Assembly: GCA_021839785.1 (NCBI GenBank) | Contig: JAKCAB010000149.1 | Coordinates: forward strand, 1 to 6,958 | DNA length: 6,958 nucleotides | Reading direction: 5' to 3' | Source of the DNA: a bacterium | Lineage (GTDB): Bacteria; Verrucomicrobiota; Verrucomicrobiae; Limisphaerales; J093 | Shown here: positions 1 through 5,200 of the stretch, piece by piece | Layout of the letters: each line of letters opens with the position of its first letter | Numbering within the stretch: position 1 is the first letter of the stretch | Program-made: the position numbers and the translations under genes | Notes under the pieces: generated by a model | The model's database searches: none | Told to the model about the DNA's origin: nothing | The model's input: only the letters and a program-made list of their open reading frames with translations

Positions 1-1
1 C

Positions 2-661
2 ACCCGCTATTTCCTCGGCTTGAGCGGTCTCTCGGAAGCGTGGTTAAACCCGCAATTGGACCCGGTCCAGAAGCGCTTTCGTGACTTCCTCCCGTTTGGG
101 CTCATCCAGGACAAGCCCGGCGGCGCGATTCAAGTGGTCACGAACACGCCGGGGCCGTTCGCGGTGATCGAATTCACGGGCGCCTTGCCGCGCGCGAAGC
201 TGTACGCGCACTGGCAAATCCTCACCAACGGCACCGACACCCTCCAGCGCCTGGCGGATCCCGCGTTCGATCCGAACCAAACCGTGCTGCTCGCGCCGGT
301 CGATGGCTTGCCCACGCCGGCCGGCAGCACCAACGCCCCGGCCGGCACGGTGACCTTTGCCAGCTACGCGCCCAAACGCGTCACGCTCAAAACGCAGTCC
401 GACGCGCCGACGATCCTGCTCTTGAACGACAAGTTCGATCCGCACTGGACCGTCACCGTGGACGGCGCGCCGCAGCCGTTGCTGCGCGCGAATTTCCTCA
501 TGCAAGGCGTCGCGCTCCCGGCGGGCGCCCACACGGTCGAATTCGCCTTCCACGTATCCTTGCTGCCGCTTTGGGTGAGCCTGGCAGGTTTGGCGGTCAC
601 CCTCGCGCTCGTCGGGTGGCTCGGCTGGGAACGCCGCGCGGCGCGGGCAACGGTGGCTTGA
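2..661 (+). CDS. YfhO-family membrane protein, C-terminal part (5' truncated by window)
   Basis: The open frame runs in from the left edge (first full codon at base 2) and ends at TGA 659-661, leaving 219 residues. A TTG at base 20 is in frame but is an internal Leu, because the reading TRYFLGLSGL continues through it. The visible part is a mainly beta, extracytoplasmic domain. Its hallmark is LLLNDKFDPHWTVTVDG followed by LPAGAHTVEFAF, the conserved 'D..yypGW.v.vDG ... lpaG.H.V.f.y' block near the end of YfhO-like proteins. One hydrophobic helix follows (LLPLWVSLAGLAVTLALVGW, about residues 187-206 of the fragment), then a basic tail RRAARATVA. YfhO proteins (PF09586) are polytopic GT-C-type proteins. 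B. subtilis YfhO is linked to glycosylation of lipoteichoic acid, but the substrate in a Gram-negative-type cell is unknown. The catalytic N-terminal half is outside the window, so activity cannot be judged. The family call is fairly secure, the function is not. Confidence 0.8.
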   Translation, partial: TRYFLGLSGLSEAWLNPQLDPVQKRFRDFLPFGLIQDKPGGAIQVVTNTPGPFAVIEFTGALPRAKLYAHWQILTNGTDTLQRLADPAFDPNQTVLLAPVDGLPTPAGSTNAPAGTVTFASYAPKRVTLKTQSDAPTILLLNDKFDPHWTVTVDGAPQPLLRANFLMQGVALPAGAHTVEFAFHVSLLPLWVSLAGLAVTLALVGWLGWERRAARATVA

Positions 662-724
662 GCGGCGGCCTGGACGTTTCAGTGGAGCATCGGTGTCCAA
701 CCGGCTTCGGCGATTCGGATGCGG

Positions 725-744
725 AAAACCGACCGCCAGTCGGC
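725..744 (-). terminator. Possible weak Rho-independent terminator of the sigma operon
   Basis: Read on the minus strand, about 60 bases past the stop of the Spy-like gene, CCGAC-TGGCG-GTCGG forms a 5-bp stem with a 5-base loop (bases 743-729), plus one possible G-U pair, directly followed by TTTT (728-725). An outer inverted pair GCGGA (721-725) / TCCGC (751-755) could enlarge the structure but would compete with the T-tract. The stem is short and the T-run is only four bases, so this is a candidate only. I see no U-tracted hairpin for the plus-strand YfhO gene. The rest of the 662-806 gap shows no gene. Confidence 0.3.
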
Positions 745-806
745 GCACCATCCGCCGGCGTGTGAAAGGTCCGGCCTTGCCCGCGGAATCCGGCCAGCCG
801 CGCCGT

Positions 807-1220
807 TCAAGGCGGCGGGGGCGGGATAGCGTTCGTGGCGGCGGCCGGTGGCATTCCGGCTTTGCCAAAGCGCTCGTGCTCGCGCAAGCGCTTCTGCTGG
901 TCGGGCGTTAAGAATTGCTCGATCCGGCGATAATCCCGCTCCATGAGGGTGCGGATGCGCTCGAAGGTCTCATGGTGAATCTTCTCCGCTTCCGCGGTGC
1001 CGGCTTCGACGATGGGGCGAATCTGGCCAGCCTGTTCTTCCGTCAACGCCAAATCGGATTTTAGCCATTCCATGACGCGCTCCGCCATCGCTCGCGGGTC
1101 CGGCGGGCGGAAGAACGCGCGCCGGCCCAAATCGAAGCCGACGAAGCCGCCCGCGAGTGCGCCAACCAGAAAGACCGCCGCGACGTAGGCCGCCGCCTTG
1201 GCTTTGGACACGCGGTTCAC
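807..1220 (-). CDS. Membrane-anchored Spy/CpxP/CnrX-like periplasmic sensor (LTxxQ family)
   Basis: The protein has 137 residues and begins at GTG 1220-1218. That start was chosen because it overlaps the stop of the upstream gene (GTGA) and puts a hydrophobic anchor at the N-terminus; a longer frame to base 1364 is possible but its extra 48 residues are Arg-rich shadow sequence. Residues 9-29 (AAAYVAAVFLVGALAGGFVG) form a signal-anchor helix, and the rest should be periplasmic. It is a charged, probably all-helical domain with two LTxxQ motifs, LTEEQ (59-63) and LTPDQ (104-108), the signature of the Spy/CpxP/ZraP/CnrX group (metal-resistance type, PF13801). The tail is low-complexity (PPAAATNAIPPPPP). 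It has no Cys; its His residues are 82, 83 and 115. It is the last gene of the sigma operon. By analogy with CnrX it may hold the anti-sigma factor inactive until a periplasmic signal arrives. A CpxP/Spy-like chaperone role is the alternative. Confidence 0.75.
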   Translation of the reverse strand: MNRVSKAKAAAYVAAVFLVGALAGGFVGFDLGRRAFFRPPDPRAMAERVMEWLKSDLALTEEQAGQIRPIVEAGTAEAEKIHHETFERIRTLMERDYRRIEQFLTPDQQKRLREHERFGKAGMPPAAATNAIPPPPP

Positions 1221-1504
1221 GGCAGAATGGCGAGGTTGGCCACGGCGTTGGCCGTGGTGAACACGTCGGCCGAGCGACCGGGCATGCGGCTGACGCTCAA
1301 GGCCACGACCGCCAGGGCGACGATCCCGGCGAACGCCAGGCCGCGGCGGAACATCGGCAGCCAATCCGCGTCGTCGCGCTCCGCGCCGCGCCGCCAGGCG
1401 CCGAGAAGGCGGGCTTCGGTGGCGAAGGACAGGCGGGGTTCCTCCGCCGGCCAGGCCGCGGCCGCCGCTCGCAGGAGCCGCTCCAAAGGATCTCTGTTTT
1501 TCAT
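1217..1504 (-). CDS. Small single-pass membrane protein, probable anti-sigma factor
   Basis: The protein has 95 residues, starting MKNRDPLERLL at ATG 1504-1502, which overlaps the stop of the sigma gene (ATGA). A GGAG lies 11 bases upstream, inside the end of the sigma gene. A longer frame reaches 1594 but its extra part is a shadow of the sigma gene. Residues 1-54 are polar and should be cytoplasmic, with two amphipathic stretches (about 5-18 and 27-39). Residues 55-72 (GLAFAGIVALAVVALSVS) form one membrane helix, and about 23 residues follow on the far side. There is no Cys and no HxxxCxxC motif, so it is not a zinc-type (ZAS) anti-sigma factor. The size, topology and position between an ECF sigma factor and a CnrX-like sensor resemble CnrY of Cupriavidus metallidurans. 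I do not recognise sequence similarity to a named family. The anti-sigma role is inferred from context and topology. Confidence 0.65.
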   Translation of the reverse strand: MKNRDPLERLLRAAAAAWPAEEPRLSFATEARLLGAWRRGAERDDADWLPMFRRGLAFAGIVALAVVALSVSRMPGRSADVFTTANAVANLAILP

Positions 1505-2088
1505 TTTAGCTTGGTCTCCATCAAGGCGCGGAGGTGTTTGCGGAGCTTCTGCCGCGCGCGGAAGGCCCGCACCCGCACCCGCGTGGTGCTCCACCCGGTC
1601 AGGCCGCGGATTTCCTCCAGCGTGCGCCCTTCCAGGTGCAGCCAGGTGACGACCAGGCGGTCTTGCGGCCCCAGGCGATCCAACAGTTTCTCGACCAACT
1701 CGCGCGACGCCAGGCTCTGGGCCGCCGTCAGGTCCGCTTCATTCGCCGCCAGGCTGCGCACGACCTCCTCCTGTTCTTCGCTGAGGTCGGCCCAGCGCAA
1801 TTCCGGTCGCACCCGCTCGCGCTGCAACTCGTTGATGCAGGTATTCACCGCGATGCGCGAGACCCAATGCTCCAGCGGCACCGCGCTCGAAAACTGGTGC
1901 AGTTTGGCGAACACCTTCATGAACACGTTTTGCACCAAGTCTTCTTCGGCGGTCCGGCGCGGCAGATGCGAGCGCACAATCCGCAGAATAACCGGGTAAA
2001 GGTGCCGGACCAAATCGCGGGCGGCGGCTTCATCGCCTTGCCGCACCCGTTCGACGCAGCCCTGGGCGTCCCAACTCGGTTCATCCAT
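1501..2088 (-). CDS. ECF-type RNA polymerase sigma factor
   Basis: This is a 195-residue sigma-70 family protein of ECF size, with only regions 2 and 4. Region 2 covers about residues 21-93: AEEDLVQNVFMKVFAKL (47-63) is the core-binding region 2.2 pattern, and HWVSRIAVNTCINELQRER (74-92) is region 2.3/2.4, which melts and reads the -10 element. A Glu-rich linker follows (LSEEQEEVV, 102-110). Region 4 covers about 128-190, with LDRLGPQDRLVV (136-147) and the helix-turn-helix TLEEIRGLTGWSTTRVRVRAFRARQKL (156-182, of which the part from 165 is the recognition side). ATG 2088 is the only good start, since an in-frame stop lies at 2112-2110. A weak Shine-Dalgarno (GGA, 2097-2095) sits 6 bases ahead. 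Its stop overlaps the start of the next gene by four bases. It should direct polymerase to a stress regulon, held in check by the membrane protein downstream. The exact ECF group cannot be assigned by eye. Confidence 0.93.
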   Translation of the reverse strand: MDEPSWDAQGCVERVRQGDEAAARDLVRHLYPVILRIVRSHLPRRTAEEDLVQNVFMKVFAKLHQFSSAVPLEHWVSRIAVNTCINELQRERVRPELRWADLSEEQEEVVRSLAANEADLTAAQSLASRELVEKLLDRLGPQDRLVVTWLHLEGRTLEEIRGLTGWSTTRVRVRAFRARQKLRKHLRALMETKLK

Positions 2089-2108
2089 AGGCAGTCCGGC
2101 GTGGCCAT

Positions 2109-2123
2109 GTCAGCACTGATGAC
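2109..2123. promoter_or_regulatory. Imperfect 15-base palindrome, possible operator
   Basis: GTCAGCACTGATGAC is symmetric at six of seven base pairs around its centre (GTCA-n-CA-n-TG-n-TGAC, one mismatched pair per half-position 5/11). It overlaps the -10 of the candidate promoter and the likely start site, where a repressor would act. It cannot form a normal RNA hairpin because the loop would be one base. It may be chance in GC-rich sequence. Confidence 0.2.
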
Positions 2124-2147
2124 CGCCCACGCCCATCCAGAGTTACA
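2119..2147 (-). promoter_or_regulatory. Candidate ECF-type promoter of the sigma operon
   Basis: On the minus strand TGTAAC (2147-2142) and GGTCAT (2124-2119) are separated by 17 bases. This fits the general ECF pattern of an AAC-containing -35 and a GTC-type -10. Transcription would begin near base 2112, leaving a leader of about 25 bases before the sigma ATG at 2088. ECF operons are often autoregulated, so a self-recognised promoter is expected here. Only one site is visible and matches are short, so this is a proposal. No convincing sigma-70 promoter is seen elsewhere in 2089-2225. Confidence 0.3.
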
Positions 2148-2225
2148 AAAGACGCAGTGTGTCCGGCATTTCCCAGTCCTGGCAAGACCGACTCCGCCGC
2201 GCGGCCAAGACCAGTCGCGAAACGC

Positions 2226-5200
2226 TCACTTCGCACCCTGGCCGGGCACGACCAGCCGGTAAAACCGCTGGCCGGGCGGCGGCGCGGTCGGGTCCGCGAC
2301 CTCCGCCACCCGCGTCGCCTGCGAGTCCGACGAAACCGCCGGCACCCCCGCCAGCACGTGCCAGTCGCCGGTGTCCACCGCGTCGCGGTAAAGCACCGAG
2401 TAAGTCCGGTTGGCCACGGCCCGGAACCGCAACACCGCGCCGCCGGCGCTTTCGATGCGCTCGACCTCCAGCCGGCTCGCCGGATCGCGCGGGTCGGTGC
2501 CGGCGAGGAACTCCTCCAGGTTGTTGGCCCCGTCGTTGTCCGCGTCGGCCACCGCGTCGTTCGGATTCCTGGGATCGAAGTTATGCGCGGTCTCGAACGC
2601 ATCCGGCAAGCCGTCGCCATCCGTGTCGGGCACGTCCACGACCTCGAGATGCGCCGTTTGACTGGCGATGCCCGGCAACGGCCGGACGCGGTTGACGATC
2701 ACGACGCTGTAATCCCCGGCGTCGCCGGCCTGGAGATTGTCGAGCGTGAGGAAGTCCACGTAAGCCGCGGCGGTGTGGCGGGCCAGCACGGCGCCGTTTT
2801 TCTGCCATTGGTAGCCGATGGGCAGTTCGGCCGCGTTCGTCACCGCCACGCCGAACGTGACCGTTCCGCCGCGGGCGCCGGTGAGGGCCACCGGCTGTTG
2901 CACGATCACCGGCTCCGCCAACACGGTCAGCCACGCGGCCTGGCTGGCGGCGGTCAGGGTGCCGTCGTTCACCAACACATCGTAGTCGCCGGCGTCGGTG
3001 GCTTGCACGGCGGCCAGTTCAAGAGTCGCGCGAGTAGCCCCCGGCACGAGCAGGCCGTTGCGGCGCCACTGGTACGAAAGCGGCGAAACGCCGGCGGCAA
3101 TCACCGAGAAACTCACCGGGTCGCCGGCGGCGGCCTCCACCGAGGCGGGTGGCTGCAAAATGCTTGGCGGGCTGGCGACCAGCACCGGCGCCACCGCGCT
3201 GTCGCGGGCCGCGTTTTCGTTCCAAACCACCACCTGGTACGCGCCGGACTGCGCCGGCTGGGCGTTGCTCAAAATTAGCGTGGCCGCGGTGGCGCCCGTC
3301 AGGTTCGCGCCGTCCCGCCGCCACTGGTAATGCAGTTCCCCCGCGCCGCTGGCTGACACGGACAGCGTTACGTCGGTGCCGGGCGGCGCGGTTTGGGCCA
3401 GCGGTTGCTGGACGATCACCGGCGGTGGCGCGCTGACCCACGCGCGGCCGGGCGTGGGCGGAGCGGCGGTCCAGTTCGCCGGGTCATTGCCGAACGCGGT
3501 TTCTTCAAGCCGTTGGAGCGAGAAGCCCAGTCCGTCCGCCGCCAGCGGCCAGGGCGTTTCGTCCCGGTAGGCGACCCGGTCGATCAACACGTCCGTGACC
3601 ACGGTCCCCGCGCCGTAATTGCGGACCAGGTCGGGCTGGATCAATTCCGCGCTATTGTGGTCGTTCGCAAGTTTGCCGTCGAACGGTCCGAAGAGCCGGG
3701 TGCTGGCGTCCAAACCGAAGGCCGCGCGGAAGCCGGCGGCGAAGTCCGGCTGCGCCACCGGATCGAAGCTCACCACCAGCACGCGCTCGCCGGCCGCGAG
3801 GAATGTGTTCGTCGGAAACGCGAACTGGACCGCGTCGCGGAGGCGCCACGTGTTGGTCGGCGCGTTCGGATCGAACAACGGAACCGCGGCGCCGCTCAGA
3901 TTGTGGAGTTCGATGAATTCGTGCTCGGTGTTGTCCCAGTACGCTGCGTTCGTGAACACGTCCGGCGGGTGGTACATCACTTCGCTGATCGCCACCGGGC
4001 CGACTCTCGGTCCGACGTTGGTGGCGCCGAGGCTGCGCGCCGTCTGCCGCACCAAATGTTCCTCGCCGGTGCTGGTCACGTACCGGCCAAGGCTTTCGCC
4101 GTTCAGCGTCGCGCCGAACGGGAAGCCGTGGAGGTAGCCCGTCAATTGCCCCGCCGCGTCGGCCGACAGCAGGTACGCCTCGTCGCCGGCCGCGCGCAAG
4201 GCGAAGCTGGGCGGCACGCCGGGCGTGGGGTTGAAGTCCTGTTCGGTGAAGACCGCGAAGCCCCCGGCCGGGAGCACCGTGCCGGCGGGAAGGCGAAACT
4301 TGGGCGTGCGCCGGTCGTCGGTGAGATACCAACCGCTGATGTCCGCCGGCGCCGCGGTCGGGTTGAACAGCTCGATCGAGCCCAGCAGAGGTGGGTCGGT
4401 GTGCGCCAGCACTTCGTTGACGAGCACCCGCGGGATCGCCGGCGCCGGCGGTTCGGCCTCGCCCGGCGTGCCGCCCAGCACCGTGCCGGTGCGCCAACCG
4501 CTGGCCGCGTTCCAAAGCGTCGCCGCCTGCGTTTCGTCCGCCGCCACCAGCGCGAAGCCGAGACCATCCGTCGCGGGGCGCCATGACGAGGCATATTTGA
4601 AATCGAACACGGTTTCCTGCGTCGGCCCGACCAGGCGCAAGCGTTCGCCATCGTTGTCCAAATTGCCGGTGTACTCCCCGGCCACGTTCGCCACCGGCCC
4701 ATAACGGCGGGCAAAGGCGGCCGCGTTCTTGACCAGCACCACCCGCGCGCCCGGCGCGAGCGTGGCCACCTGGCCGGTGGCAAAGGCAAACTGGATGCCT
4801 TCGACGAACGCGAAGCCGCGCAAGTCGAGCGGCGCGGTCCCGCGGTTCTTGAGTTCGATGAACTCGAAGTCGCTCGCGTCATTGGTGTCGGTGACGGCCG
4901 GCCGGGCGGGACGGTACATCAGTTCGGTCACGACCAGCGCCGGCGTTTCGGCCACGAAAGTGGTCGCCGTCGGCCCGCTCCATTTTAGGCCACTACGCAC
5001 GCGCGCCACCACGCGACAGTTGCCGGGGAGAGCCATCGGCCCGGCGTAGGCTTTGGCCTGCGTGGCAATGCCACCGCCGGGGGCCCGTGGATCCGAGCCG
5101 TCGAGCGTGTAATAAACCGTGCCGGTGGCCGCGCTGATGGTCAGCGGCAAACCCGGCGAAATGCCGCCGCCCGCGCGGTCGAAGTCCGGCGCGCGCACGA

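Noticed and set aside
44..868. Minus-strand open frame of 274 codons over the YfhO-like gene
   Set aside because: It is an Arg-rich shadow. It also overlaps the end of the Spy-like gene, and the plus strand encodes a recognisable domain here.
1221..1364. Longer N-terminus for the Spy-like gene (start at 1364)
   Set aside because: The extra 48 residues are Arg-rich and lie inside the upstream gene. The GTG at 1220 overlaps the upstream stop and places the membrane anchor correctly.
1157..1999. Plus-strand open frame of 280 codons over the sigma operon
   Set aside because: It has Ser/Arg-rich composition and overlaps three well-supported minus-strand genes.
2180..2222. Possible terminator after the giant gene
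   Set aside because: A CGACT/AGTCG pair and a GCCGCGCGGC palindrome exist, but the loop arrangement is poor and no T-tract follows on the minus strand.
2157..3278. Long plus-strand open frame of 373 codons
   Set aside because: It lies antisense to the Ig and Ca-binding region of the giant gene, is rich in Arg, Gly and His with no recognisable domain, and is typical of the shadow of a GC-rich gene.
3393..4586. Long plus-strand open frame of 397 codons
   Set aside because: It is antisense to the lamin-tail region, with low-complexity Arg/Val/Gly composition and no motif; the minus-strand frame has clear domains.
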